Positions 26,336 through 35,316 of a stretch of DNA of 64,000 nucleotides are shown piece by piece (positions within the stretch are counted from its first letter, which is position 1; the number at the start of each line of letters is the position of its first letter). The DNA is from Limiplasma sp036645955. GTDB lineage: Bacteria > Bacillota > Clostridia > Christensenellales > Aristaeellaceae. The translations under genes were made by a program, and so were the position numbers. The notes under the pieces were generated by a model. It was not told the DNA's origin. It did not search any database and saw only the letters and a list, made by a program, of their open reading frames with translations. Where the stretch lies: positions 3,326-67,325 of the forward strand of contig JAVXND010000012.1 of the NCBI GenBank assembly GCA_036645955.1, in the 5' to 3' direction.

Positions 26336-27532
26336 TTACTCTTGAAAGTGACGCGGCTTTTCTGCCTTGTGAAAGGCTTTGAGCGTAGCAACGGGGTCCT
26401 TCACCTTGGCCAAGAAGATCATGGCGGCGATGATGTAGGGCTTGTTGGAAGCTTCTTGATACAGGGAATCGCGGTAGCGATCAAACACGCTGGCGGCTAC
26501 TTCACCATGCTCGCAGCTTACATCCGAAATATCGGCGGGCAGGCAGTGCAGATAAAGCGCTTTGCCATCCTTGGTGGAGGCCATCAGCTCTTCGGTGCAT
26601 TCCCAATCCTGATGCTCTGCGTTTTGGGCAAGCAGTTCTTTTTCAAGCGCTTTGATGCCGTCTGAATCGCCATTGCCATAAAGCTCTGTACGTTTTTCCA
26701 TGGCGGCAAAGGGAGCCCAGCTCTTGGGGTACACAATGTCTGCGCCTTGGAAAGCATCTGCCATGGAATTGGTGCGGCGGAAGCTTCCGCCTGACTCCTG
26801 CGACTGCTTTGCCGCGAGCTTTTCCACTTCAGGCATTACTTCATAGCCTTCAGGATGCGCCAACACGACCTCCATGCCGTAGCGGCTCATGAGGCCAATC
26901 ACGCCCTGCGGCACAGATAAGGGCTTGCCGTAGGAGGGGGAATAGGCCCAAGTCATGGCAACCTTTTTGCCCTTGAGGTTTTCCACACCGCCAAATTGAT
27001 GGGCAATGTGCAAAAAGTCTGCCATGGCTTGTGTGGGATGGTCAATATCACATTGCAGATTGACAAGCGTGGGCTTTTGCTCCAGCACGCCATCTTTGTA
27101 CCCTTCGGTAACAGCATCTACCACATTGTGCATGTATTGATTGCCCTTGCCAATGTACATATCATCGCGAATGCCAATGACATCGGCCATGAAGGAAATC
27201 ATATTTGCAGTTTCACGCACGGTTTCCCCGTGTGCGATCTGGCTCTTGCCCTCGTCCAAATCCTGCACTTGAAGCCCTAGCAAATTGCATGCCGAGGCAA
27301 AGGAAAAGCGCGTGCGGGTGGAGTTGTCACGGAAAAGCGAGATACCAAGACCAGAATCAAAAATTTTGGTGGAAATATTGTTTTCGCGTAGCGCGCGAAG
27401 CGCGTCGGCCATGGTCAAAACAGCGTCTAGTTCATCCTTTGTTTTTTCCCATGTGAGGAAAAAATCGCCGCCGTACATTTTGGAAAAATCGAGTTCCTTC
27501 AGGGTATCGAGGTAGCGGTTTAGCTTGCTCAT
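26336..27532 (-). CDS. ygeW: YgeW-type carbamoyltransferase
   Basis: 398 aa knotted transcarbamylase. The carbamoyl phosphate motif is FRDNSTRTRFSFA (about residue 69), and the second site has HCLPAD (about 327). YgeW of E. coli has no fully settled substrate; the family sits with purine-degradation genes and likely runs in the catabolic direction, releasing carbamoyl phosphate from a ureido intermediate for the carbamate kinase 20 bases downstream. Confidence 0.9.
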   Translation of the reverse strand: MSKLNRYLDTLKELDFSKMYGGDFFLTWEKTKDELDAVLTMADALRALRENNISTKIFDSGLGISLFRDNSTRTRFSFASACNLLGLQVQDLDEGKSQIAHGETVRETANMISFMADVIGIRDDMYIGKGNQYMHNVVDAVTEGYKDGVLEQKPTLVNLQCDIDHPTQAMADFLHIAHQFGGVENLKGKKVAMTWAYSPSYGKPLSVPQGVIGLMSRYGMEVVLAHPEGYEVMPEVEKLAAKQSQESGGSFRRTNSMADAFQGADIVYPKSWAPFAAMEKRTELYGNGDSDGIKALEKELLAQNAEHQDWECTEELMASTKDGKALYLHCLPADISDVSCEHGEVAASVFDRYRDSLYQEASNKPYIIAAMIFLAKVKDPVATLKAFHKAEKPRHFQE

Positions 27533-27583
27533 ATGATGGTTAGCTCCTTTATTTATCTCATTGTTTTGGGGAGAACGGGGCTG

Positions 27584-28849
27584 TTATTTTTGGTTGGCGT
27601 AGCACATGGGAAGCGCTGCATATACTGCCGCGCAGCATACCAAATCAGCCTTCCATGTGCGCTCATTGGGGGCATGCGCCTGTGCTTCCTTGCCGGGGCC
27701 AAAGCCAATGCAGGGAATGCCGAAGCGCCCCATGATGGATACGCCGTTTGTGGAGAAGGTCCATTTGTCAACGCGGGGAGCGCCGTAACAGCCTTCGTGG
27801 CTTTGCATGATGGCTTGGGTAACTGCGTGCTCCTGAGGAATAACCCATGTGGGGAAATAGCACTCGGTGGGGTAGGTGAGGTTCTTCCACGAGGGGCGCT
27901 CATAGGTGTACATGCTGACCTGCGCGCCATACTTTTTCACATTGGGCAGTGCGCTGATTTCATCCAGACAGCTTTGCCAAGTTTCGCCTTCGGTCATGCG
28001 GCGGTCAAGCGATACGGCGCAGGAATCTGCTACCGCGCAACGGCTGGGGGAGGTGAAGAAAATTTCGGAAACCGTAATGGTGCCGCGGCCAAGGAAACGA
28101 GCCTCTGCAAATTTTGGGTTGAACGCGGGGTCGAGCATTTTCACAAGCCCCTTGACCTCATCGTTTTGGGCACAGCCGTTTTCATTAAGCGAGCGAACAT
28201 CCTGCAAAATATCAGCCATTTTGTAAATGGCGTTGTCGCCGCGTTCAGGTGCGGAGCCATGACAGCTTACGCCCTTTACGTCTACACGAATTTCCATGCG
28301 CCCGCGTTGCCCGCGATAAATGCCGCCATCCGTTGGCTCGGTAGATACAACAAATTCGGGTACGAGCTTATCTTCCTTCACAATGTACTGCCAGCACAAA
28401 CCGTCGCAATCCTCTTCCTGCACGGTGCCTGTAACCAACACTGTATAGCCCTGCGGAATCAGTCCCATGTCCTTCATGATTTTTGTGCCGTATACGGCGG
28501 AAACTATGCCGCCCATCTGGTCGCTTGTGCCGCGCCCGCCGATTTCTGTTTCTGTTTCAAAACCTTCATAAGGGTCAAATTCCCAGTTCGCACGGTTGCC
28601 AATGCCAACGGTGTCGATATGCGCGTCAAAGCCGATCAGCTTATCGCCATTGCCCATGAAACCTAACACATTGCCCATTGGGTCAATTTCCACACGATCA
28701 AACCCAACAGCTTCCATTTCTTGCTTGATGCGCAGAATGTGCCCTTCCTCGCCGCAGCTTTCGCCAGGAATCTTTACCAGCTCGCGCAAAAACTTGGTCA
28801 TGGCAGACTCATAGCCTTTTGCTAGCTCCTTGATTTTTTGGTAGTCCAT
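27584..28849 (-). CDS. ygeY: YgeY family selenium metabolism-linked hydrolase (M20 type)
   Basis: 421 aa metallohydrolase of the M20/ArgE/DapE fold. Metal-site motifs are GFDAHIDTVG (about 66-75), RGTSDQMGG (about 98-106) and VQEEDCDG (about 132). A GAAGGG site precedes the ATG at 28849; the upstream extension lacks family similarity. Its partners in the cluster are YgeX and YgeW. It probably cleaves an amide or ureido bond of a ring-opened purine product to yield 2,3-diaminopropionate or a derivative; this is inference from the next enzyme, YgeX. Confidence 0.9.
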   Translation of the reverse strand: MDYQKIKELAKGYESAMTKFLRELVKIPGESCGEEGHILRIKQEMEAVGFDRVEIDPMGNVLGFMGNGDKLIGFDAHIDTVGIGNRANWEFDPYEGFETETEIGGRGTSDQMGGIVSAVYGTKIMKDMGLIPQGYTVLVTGTVQEEDCDGLCWQYIVKEDKLVPEFVVSTEPTDGGIYRGQRGRMEIRVDVKGVSCHGSAPERGDNAIYKMADILQDVRSLNENGCAQNDEVKGLVKMLDPAFNPKFAEARFLGRGTITVSEIFFTSPSRCAVADSCAVSLDRRMTEGETWQSCLDEISALPNVKKYGAQVSMYTYERPSWKNLTYPTECYFPTWVIPQEHAVTQAIMQSHEGCYGAPRVDKWTFSTNGVSIMGRFGIPCIGFGPGKEAQAHAPNERTWKADLVCCAAVYAALPMCYANQK

Positions 28850-28866
28850 GTAAACCCTTCCCTTCT

Positions 28867-30063
28867 TTATTTTACTTGCTTGCCATCCCAAACGATGGCT
28901 TTGTAGTTTTCGGGGTCTGTATCACCCTCGGTGGAGAACATGAGTACACGCGATTTGGCATTGAGCACCAGTGCTTGCCGCAATTCACGGTATTCATCGT
29001 CTTGCATAAGCGTTGCCAAAAGCCCCATGCCTACGGCACCGCTTTCTCCGCTGACCACCTGCGGGTCACCCTTTACGGGACAGCCCAGCATGCGCATGCC
29101 CTTGGCGCTTACAAAATCAGGGCAGGAAACGAATGCATCAACATGGTTGCGCAAAATATCCCATGAGATGGTGTTGGGTTCGCCGCAGGCCAAACCAGCC
29201 ATTATGGTTTGCAAATCTCCGCCCACTGTGCGAATGCTTCCGTCGCCAGCTTTTGCGCCCTGGTACAAGCAATCTGCCGCCTGTGCTTCCATCACAATCA
29301 TTTTGGGCGGATTTTGCGGGAACAGGTTTGCAAAATAGCCAACCACTGCGCCTGCAAGCGAGCCTACGCCCGCTTGAATCAAAATATGGGTGGGGCATTG
29401 CGCAAGCTGCTGTGCCGCTTCCGCCGCCATGGTGCCATAGCCTTGCATAATCCAAGAGGGGATTTCTTCGTAGCCTTCCCATGCGGTGTCTTGTACAATT
29501 ACGCCGCGCTTGGTTTCAGCCGCTTCCTTGGCGGCCAAACGCACGCAATCATCGTAGTTAAGCTCTTCGATGGTTACCTCTGCACCCTCGCAGGTGATGT
29601 TATCAAAACGCCGCTGCACCGTGCCCTTGGGCATATGCACCACTGCTTTTTGGTGAAGCTTGTTGGCGGCCCAAGCCACGCCGCGCCCATGGTTGCCGTC
29701 GGTTGCGGTAAAGAAGGTTGCCTGCCCAAAATCCTTGCGAAGCTGATCCCCTGTTAAATAGGCATAGTCCGTTTGTGCAATGCTTCGGTTTGTTTCTTTG
29801 GCAATGTACCTGGCCATTGCAAAAGAACCGCCCAACACCTTGAAGGCATTCAGACCAAAGCGGTAGGATTCATCCTTGACATAAAAGCTGCTGATGCCGA
29901 GCTCCTGAGCCATCCCGTTTAGTTCCTGCAAAGGTGTAACGGAATACTGAGGAAAGCTTTGATGGAAGTTTTGCGCCATTTGCACATTTTGCGTGGACAT
30001 GACTCCAAAATAATGGTCATCTGATTTCGGCATGTGATTGAGCACCCATTGAATGCTAGACAT
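28867..30063 (-). CDS. ygeX: Diaminopropionate ammonia-lyase
   Basis: 398 aa PLP enzyme of the tryptophan-synthase-beta fold. It converts 2,3-diaminopropionate to pyruvate and two ammonia. The PLP lysine lies in FGLNAFKVLGGSFAM (about residue 78), with a later substrate/PLP segment TDGNHGRGVAWAA (about 120). It is the first gene of the leftward operon. As the producer of pyruvate it is the likely exit of the purine route into fermentation. Confidence 0.93.
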   Translation of the reverse strand: MSSIQWVLNHMPKSDDHYFGVMSTQNVQMAQNFHQSFPQYSVTPLQELNGMAQELGISSFYVKDESYRFGLNAFKVLGGSFAMARYIAKETNRSIAQTDYAYLTGDQLRKDFGQATFFTATDGNHGRGVAWAANKLHQKAVVHMPKGTVQRRFDNITCEGAEVTIEELNYDDCVRLAAKEAAETKRGVIVQDTAWEGYEEIPSWIMQGYGTMAAEAAQQLAQCPTHILIQAGVGSLAGAVVGYFANLFPQNPPKMIVMEAQAADCLYQGAKAGDGSIRTVGGDLQTIMAGLACGEPNTISWDILRNHVDAFVSCPDFVSAKGMRMLGCPVKGDPQVVSGESGAVGMGLLATLMQDDEYRELRQALVLNAKSRVLMFSTEGDTDPENYKAIVWDGKQVK

Positions 30064-30145
30064 ATGCTTTGCTCCTTTGACTGTTGTTGCCCCAAGGGGG
30101 CTTGTGGTGAACCATGAAAATCGTATCCCAATTCATATCATAATC

Positions 30146-30154
30146 ATTATAGCA
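30146..30154 (-). promoter_or_regulatory. Extended -10 of the ygeX operon
   Basis: TGCTATAAT on the minus strand, an extended -10 with a perfect TATAAT, about 85 bases upstream of ygeX. The -35 region is poor, which fits an activated promoter. Confidence 0.55.
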
Positions 30155-30278
30155 CATCTTTTGAAAAAATGCAGTCCCTTTTTAAATGTAGCGGTTCGGG
30201 CGGGGTCTTTGACGCTTACAGCACCCAAAAGCGCACAGCACCTTACACGAGATTCATTCTGCGGTTTTTGATAAAGCT

Positions 30279-30307
30279 TTGACATAATCGCATTGTGGCT
30301 TTATAAT
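30279..30307 (+). promoter_or_regulatory. Consensus promoter of the guaD operon
   Basis: Perfect TTGACA and TATAAT with a 17-base spacer, about 55 bases before the guaD start. Confidence 0.85.
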
Positions 30308-30363
30308 GGTCAATGGATGGAAAAGTTCAGTGCGTTAGTGAATCAAAAAAAGGAGTGTGCAAT

Positions 30364-31653
30364 ATGATTGAAAAGAACGACTTTGTGCTGTTTGGGCACA
30401 TCGTTTACACACCCACTAAAGAGGATTTTTGCATTTGTGAAAATGGCTTTTTGGTTTGTGAGGATAAAAAGGTAACAGGTGTTTTTCAGACATTGCCTGA
30501 GCGCTTCAAAGGGCTTCCGCTTTGTGATTGCGGAAACCGCCTTGTTTTCCCCGGCCTTTGCGATACGCACGTTCATGCACCGCAATATGCTTTTCGCGGC
30601 CTTGGAATGGATTTAGAACTGATTGAATGGCTGAATCACCATGCTTTTGTGGAAGAGCTCAAATATGGTGATGAGGTTTATGCCGCACTTGCCTACAGCC
30701 AATTTGCCGATGCACTAAAGAAAAGCGCGACCACGCGTGCATCTATTTTTGGCACCATTCATTCCCGTACGGTACATACGCTTATGCAGAAGCTGGAGGA
30801 CACTGGGCTTTGCACGTATGTGGGCAAGGTGAACATGGATCGAAACGCGCCTGATGGCTTGCTAGACCCCGACGTGCCCACGACCCTTCATGAAACGGAG
30901 GAATGGATTGAACGCTCGTTAGACAGCTATAAGCGCACGCGCCCCATGCTTACGCCGCGCTTTATTCCCTCTTGCTCAGAGGCGCTTCTGGAGGGCTTGG
31001 GCGAAATCCAAAAGAAATATCAACTGCCTGTGCAAAGCCACCTGTCTGAAAACCGCGGTGAAATTGCATGGGTAAAGGAATTGTGCCCTAAGGCAACCTG
31101 CTACGCTGACGCTTATGCAAACCATGGCTTGCTGGGAAATGGCGTGAATACCGTTATGGCACATTGCGTGCTTCCAACAGAGATTGAAATGCAAGTGTTA
31201 AAGGAGCGCGATGCGCTGGTTGCCCATTGCCCTGCTTCCAATGCCAACCTATGCTCGGGCATTGCGCCCATCAGGCGTTACCTGAACGAAGGCATACGTG
31301 TGGGCTTGGGTACGGATATAGCCGGAGGCTTTGAGCTTTCGGTGTTCCGCGCAATGACGGATGCAGTACAGTTTTCCAAGCTTCGCGCTTGTATGAATGG
31401 CATGACGGAGCGCCCCATTACGCTGTCCGAAGCTTTCTATATGGGCACCAAGGGCGGCGGCACATTGTTTGGCAAGGTTGGAAGCTTTGAGCCCGGGTAT
31501 GCGTTTGACGCGCTTGTGCTCAATGATCAACAAATTCTGGCGCCGCGCACCCTGAGCGTGCATGAGCGCGTGGAACGGGCCATCTACATGGAAAAGGATC
31601 TGTTGCTTGAACAAAAATACGTGGACGGACAAAAAATTCTAGAGATGAGGTAG
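30364..31653 (+). CDS. guaD: Guanine deaminase
   Basis: 429 aa amidohydrolase converting guanine to xanthine and ammonia. It has PGLCDTHVHAPQYAFRG (metal HxH and guanine-binding region, about 61-77), VNMDRNAPDGL, VQSHLSEN, a histidine in MAHCVLP, and LGTDIAGG with the metal aspartate. The start at 30364 has AAGGAG eight bases upstream. It opens the rightward operon and feeds xanthine to the hydroxylase encoded immediately downstream. Confidence 0.93.
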   Translation: MIEKNDFVLFGHIVYTPTKEDFCICENGFLVCEDKKVTGVFQTLPERFKGLPLCDCGNRLVFPGLCDTHVHAPQYAFRGLGMDLELIEWLNHHAFVEELKYGDEVYAALAYSQFADALKKSATTRASIFGTIHSRTVHTLMQKLEDTGLCTYVGKVNMDRNAPDGLLDPDVPTTLHETEEWIERSLDSYKRTRPMLTPRFIPSCSEALLEGLGEIQKKYQLPVQSHLSENRGEIAWVKELCPKATCYADAYANHGLLGNGVNTVMAHCVLPTEIEMQVLKERDALVAHCPASNANLCSGIAPIRRYLNEGIRVGLGTDIAGGFELSVFRAMTDAVQFSKLRACMNGMTERPITLSEAFYMGTKGGGTLFGKVGSFEPGYAFDALVLNDQQILAPRTLSVHERVERAIYMEKDLLLEQKYVDGQKILEMR

Positions 31654-31663
31654 GTGTTATTCC

Positions 31664-33976
31664 ATGAGCGTAGGAACCAGTATCCCTCGCGTGGACGCGG
31701 TTGCAAAGGTTACAGGGCAAGCAAAGTACACGGCTGATCTTGCACCTAAAAACGCTTTGCATGCAAAAATCGTACACGCAACCATTACCCATGGCCGCGT
31801 GCTCCATATCGACGGCAGCGAAGCACAGCAAGTGCCTGGTTTTGTAAAGCTTCTCACCTGCTTTGACGCACCCAAAACCTGTTTTCCCACAGCGGGGCAT
31901 CCATGGTCGGTTGAACCTGCACACCAAGACATTTGTGATCGGCGTGTGCTGGATGATCATGTGCGCCTCTATGGTGACAGCGTAGCGGTTGTGATTGCGG
32001 AAACGTCCCTTGCCGCCGCAAAGGCCGCAAGGCTTGTCAAGGTGGCATATGAAGAATATCCGCCGCTCCTATCGGCTAAAGAAGCTTTGGCAAATACGGA
32101 GCATCCAGTGCACGAGGAACGCCCAAACAATTTAATTGCGCACAACCATTTTTCCGTAGGCACGGGCACCTATGCAGAGGCCAAGGCGGCGGAGCCTGAT
32201 TGCTTTGAGCTCAACAAAACCTATACCACGCAAATGGTACAGCATTGCCATCTGGAGCCGCCGCAATCCTATGCTTATATGGAGGGGGATCGGGTGGTTG
32301 TGGTATGCTCCACCCAAATACCCCATATCATCCGCCGCATCATTGGGCAGGCGCTTTCATTGCCGCTTGGCAAGATACGGGTAATCAAGCCGTATATTGG
32401 CGGAGGCTTTGGCAACAAACAGGACGCGCTCACAGAGCCGCTGAATGCATGGCTCACCACGCAAGTGGGCGGGCGCTGTGTACAGCTTGAGCTAACGCGT
32501 GAGGAAACCTTTACCGCTACCCGCGTCAGGCATCCCATTTCCTTTGATGTAAAGGCACTTGTGCGGGCGGACGGCACGCTGGTGGCACGCAAGCTGGAGG
32601 CTTATTCCGCGCAGGGCGCGTATGCGTCCCATGGGCATTCCATTGTGGCCAATGCGGCTACAGCCTTCAAACAGCTGTATCATGATCAGCGCGTGGTGGA
32701 GGCGGATGCATATACAGCCTATACCACCATGCCCACGGCGGGTGCAATGCGCGGCTATGGCATACCGCAATCCGATTTTGCTACGGAATGCATGAGCGAT
32801 GACATTGCGCTGGCGCTTCATATGGACCCGCTGGCGTATCGCTTGAAAAACTGCATCAGGGCAGGCTACAAGGATCCCGGCACGGGCATCAGCTTCTTGA
32901 GCTACGGCTTGGAGGATTGTATCAAGCAGGGGCGCGAAAGCTTTGGCTGGGATGAAAAGCGGAAAGCCTATCAAAACCAAACGGGAAACATTCGCCGCGG
33001 CGTGGGTATGGGAATATTTGTGTATAAAACGGGCGTATATCCCATTTCACTGGAAACCGCGAGCGCACGTCTTACGCTCAATCAAGACGGTACTGTCATG
33101 CTCCAAATGGGCGCAACGGAGATTGGGCAGGGCGCGGATACGGTGTTTTCACAAATCGCCGCTGAAACCTTGGGCATTGGGGACGATAAAGTACACATTG
33201 TTTCAACGCAGGATACCGATATTTCCCCCTTTGACACAGGCGCTTATGCTTCACGCCAAACGTACGTGAGCGGCATGGCCGTTCGCAAAGCGGCGGAGCT
33301 GTTAAAAACCCGTATTTTGGATTATGCGGCAGAGCTGCTTGCGCTAAATGCGGATGCCATCAGCATCAGCGAGGATTCCATTGTAGAAAAAGCTACAATG
33401 AAGCCGCTGCTTGCCATGGAGAAGCTTGCGGTGGAGGCACAATACAGCCTGAAGCACTCCGTTCATCTAAGCGCTGAATACAGCCACCATTGCAAGGATA
33501 ACACCATCTCTTCGGGCGTGTGCTTTGCGGAGGTAGAGGTGGATATTTCCATGTGCAAGGTGAAAATTCTACGGATTTTGGCCGTTCACGACAGCGGCAT
33601 ACTCATTAATCCACAGCTTGCAAAAGCCCAGGTGCATGGCGGCATCAGCATGGGCATTGGCTACGGCTTATACGAGGAAATGCTGTTTAATGAAAAAGGA
33701 AAGCCCCTCAACGATAACCTCTTGGATTACAAAATGCCAACCTCCATGGATAGCCCCGATATGGAAGTGGATTTTGTACAGCTGGTGGACCCGAGCGGCC
33801 CCTATGGAAACAAGTCTTTGGGTGAACCGCCCGCCATTGCGCCGGCACCTGCCATTCGCAATGCGGTTTTGAACGCAACAGGCGTAGCGGTGGATTCGTT
33901 GCCATTATCGCCCCAAAAGCTCTATGAGCATTTTGTAAAAGCGGGCTTGATTACGGAGGTGCAGACGAATGTATGA
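31664..33976 (+). CDS. xdhA: Xanthine dehydrogenase family, molybdenum-binding subunit
   Basis: 770 aa large subunit with the Mo-MCD site. Seen are an N-terminal SIPRVDAVAKVTGQAKYTAD, the GGGFGNKQD loop (about 246), GAMRGYGIPQ (about 361), QMGATEIGQGAD (about 483) and SLGEPPAIAPAPAI with the presumed catalytic glutamate (about 726). Together with the following FAD and [2Fe-2S] subunits it makes a complete three-subunit enzyme. The selenium genes in the same island suggest a labile selenium ligand on molybdenum, which is inference. Confidence 0.92.
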   Translation: MSVGTSIPRVDAVAKVTGQAKYTADLAPKNALHAKIVHATITHGRVLHIDGSEAQQVPGFVKLLTCFDAPKTCFPTAGHPWSVEPAHQDICDRRVLDDHVRLYGDSVAVVIAETSLAAAKAARLVKVAYEEYPPLLSAKEALANTEHPVHEERPNNLIAHNHFSVGTGTYAEAKAAEPDCFELNKTYTTQMVQHCHLEPPQSYAYMEGDRVVVVCSTQIPHIIRRIIGQALSLPLGKIRVIKPYIGGGFGNKQDALTEPLNAWLTTQVGGRCVQLELTREETFTATRVRHPISFDVKALVRADGTLVARKLEAYSAQGAYASHGHSIVANAATAFKQLYHDQRVVEADAYTAYTTMPTAGAMRGYGIPQSDFATECMSDDIALALHMDPLAYRLKNCIRAGYKDPGTGISFLSYGLEDCIKQGRESFGWDEKRKAYQNQTGNIRRGVGMGIFVYKTGVYPISLETASARLTLNQDGTVMLQMGATEIGQGADTVFSQIAAETLGIGDDKVHIVSTQDTDISPFDTGAYASRQTYVSGMAVRKAAELLKTRILDYAAELLALNADAISISEDSIVEKATMKPLLAMEKLAVEAQYSLKHSVHLSAEYSHHCKDNTISSGVCFAEVEVDISMCKVKILRILAVHDSGILINPQLAKAQVHGGISMGIGYGLYEEMLFNEKGKPLNDNLLDYKMPTSMDSPDMEVDFVQLVDPSGPYGNKSLGEPPAIAPAPAIRNAVLNATGVAVDSLPLSPQKLYEHFVKAGLITEVQTNV

Positions 33977-34856
33977 TGTACAATCGGTTACCCAAGCCAA
34001 GGATGTAGCGGATGCAATCCGCGCCCTTTGCGAGAATGAACAAGCCATGCTGATCGCGGGCGGCACTGATGTGCTGGTGCAAAACCGCGAGGGTAAATTT
34101 GCGGGACGCCCTCTGGTGAGCATTCATGGATTGGATGAAATCACAGGCGTGTCCATGGAGGCGGACGGCACACTGGTGATTGGTGCGGCTACCTGCTTTA
34201 CCGACATTACCAACCATCCGCTGATTCAAAAGCATGTGCCTATGCTGGGCCTTGCGGTGGATGAGGTAGGCAGCCCCCAAATCAGAAATGCAGGCACGGT
34301 GGGCGGTAACCTTTGCAATGGCGTAACCAGCGCGGATAGTGCGCCCTCCCTGCTGGCTCTGCATGCGGTGCTCAAGCTGCGCGGTAAAGAGGGCGAGCGC
34401 TTGGTTCCCCTTTGCGATTTTTATGTTTCAGCAGGCAAAACCGTTCGTTTGCGCGAGGAGGTTCTTTGCGAAATTCGCATAGCAAAAGAAAACTACGAAA
34501 ACGTAGGCGGTTGCTACATCAAATATGGCAAGCGCAATGCGATGGAAATTTCCACGTTGGGTTGCGCAGTTACGGTTAGATTGGATGAACGGCACGAAAA
34601 AATAGAGCGCCTAAGCATTGCCTACGGTGTGGCTGGCCCTACACCCATGCGTTGCTTTGAGGCGGAAAAAGCCGCCATCGGCTTGCCCGCTAACGCAAAA
34701 ACAGCAGAAGCCGCGGCCAATCAAGCGCTTGACGAATTAAAGCCGCGCACAAGCTGGCGTGCATCTAAGGAATTCCGTCTGCATCTGGCACAAGAAATTT
34801 GCGTGCGAGCCATGAAGCAGGCCATTATACAAGCAGGAGGAAATGCAGATGTTTAA
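33969..34856 (+). CDS. xdhB: Xanthine dehydrogenase family, FAD-binding subunit
   Basis: 295 aa. The FAD-binding motif is LIAGGTDVLVQNREG (about 33-47) followed by a second segment AGTVGGNLCNGVTSADSAP (about 109-127), as in the CO dehydrogenase / xanthine dehydrogenase medium subunit. It overlaps the xdhA stop by 8 bases. It would pass electrons from the iron-sulfur subunit to NAD+ or another carrier, and may also serve XdhD. Confidence 0.92.
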   Translation: MYDVQSVTQAKDVADAIRALCENEQAMLIAGGTDVLVQNREGKFAGRPLVSIHGLDEITGVSMEADGTLVIGAATCFTDITNHPLIQKHVPMLGLAVDEVGSPQIRNAGTVGGNLCNGVTSADSAPSLLALHAVLKLRGKEGERLVPLCDFYVSAGKTVRLREEVLCEIRIAKENYENVGGCYIKYGKRNAMEISTLGCAVTVRLDERHEKIERLSIAYGVAGPTPMRCFEAEKAAIGLPANAKTAEAAANQALDELKPRTSWRASKEFRLHLAQEICVRAMKQAIIQAGGNADV

Positions 34857-35316
34857 GACACTTACCATGACCGTAAACGGCAAGGCGGTGGCGGTGCCCA
34901 TTGAGGAAGGCGAGGCATTGCTGGATACTTTGCGCGAACGCCTGGCGCTTACCAGTGTGAAACGGGGCTGTGAGGTGGGCGAGTGCGGCGCGTGCACAGT
35001 GCTTGTGGATGGCAAGGCAGTGGACAGCTGCATTTACTTGAGCCAATGGGCAGAAGGCAAACGCATTTTAACCGTTGAGGGCATTCGGGGCGAGAACGGA
35101 GAACTCAACCCCATCCAACAGGCTTTTGTGGATGAAGCGGCGGTGCAATGCGGCTTTTGTACCCCAGGCATCATATTAACGGCGGTGGAGCTGGTTGCAA
35201 GCGGCAAACGCTATACGCGCGACGAGCTTCGCAAGCAAATTTCAGGTCATCTTTGCCGCTGTACGGGCTATGAAAATATTTTGAACGCTGTTTGGCGTGT
35301 GGTGGGCAAGGAATGA
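34849..35316 (+). CDS. xdhC: Xanthine dehydrogenase family, [2Fe-2S] subunit
   Basis: 155 aa with two [2Fe-2S] clusters: C41, C46, C49 and C61 (plant ferredoxin-like half) and C101, C104, C136 and C138 (alpha-helical half, CGFC and CRC). AGGAGG lies eight bases before the ATG at 34849; the ATG six bases upstream is too close to it. It overlaps the end of xdhB and the start of the MoeA-like gene, so translation is probably coupled. Confidence 0.93.
   Translation: MFKTLTMTVNGKAVAVPIEEGEALLDTLRERLALTSVKRGCEVGECGACTVLVDGKAVDSCIYLSQWAEGKRILTVEGIRGENGELNPIQQAFVDEAAVQCGFCTPGIILTAVELVASGKRYTRDELRKQISGHLCRCTGYENILNAVWRVVGKE

Larger units (their letters stand above)
30064..30363. other. Divergent control region between ygeX and guaD
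   Basis: This 300-base gap carries both operon promoters (listed separately), plus a short GCCCC-AAG-GGGGC hairpin (30089-30101) in the ygeX leader. I see no riboswitch and no open reading frame of note. A regulator of the purine island would most likely bind here. Confidence 0.6.

Noticed and set aside
27533..28666. A 377-residue plus-strand frame opposite ygeY
   Set aside because: It lacks a ribosome site, sits over a clear M20-type gene and shows no family similarity.
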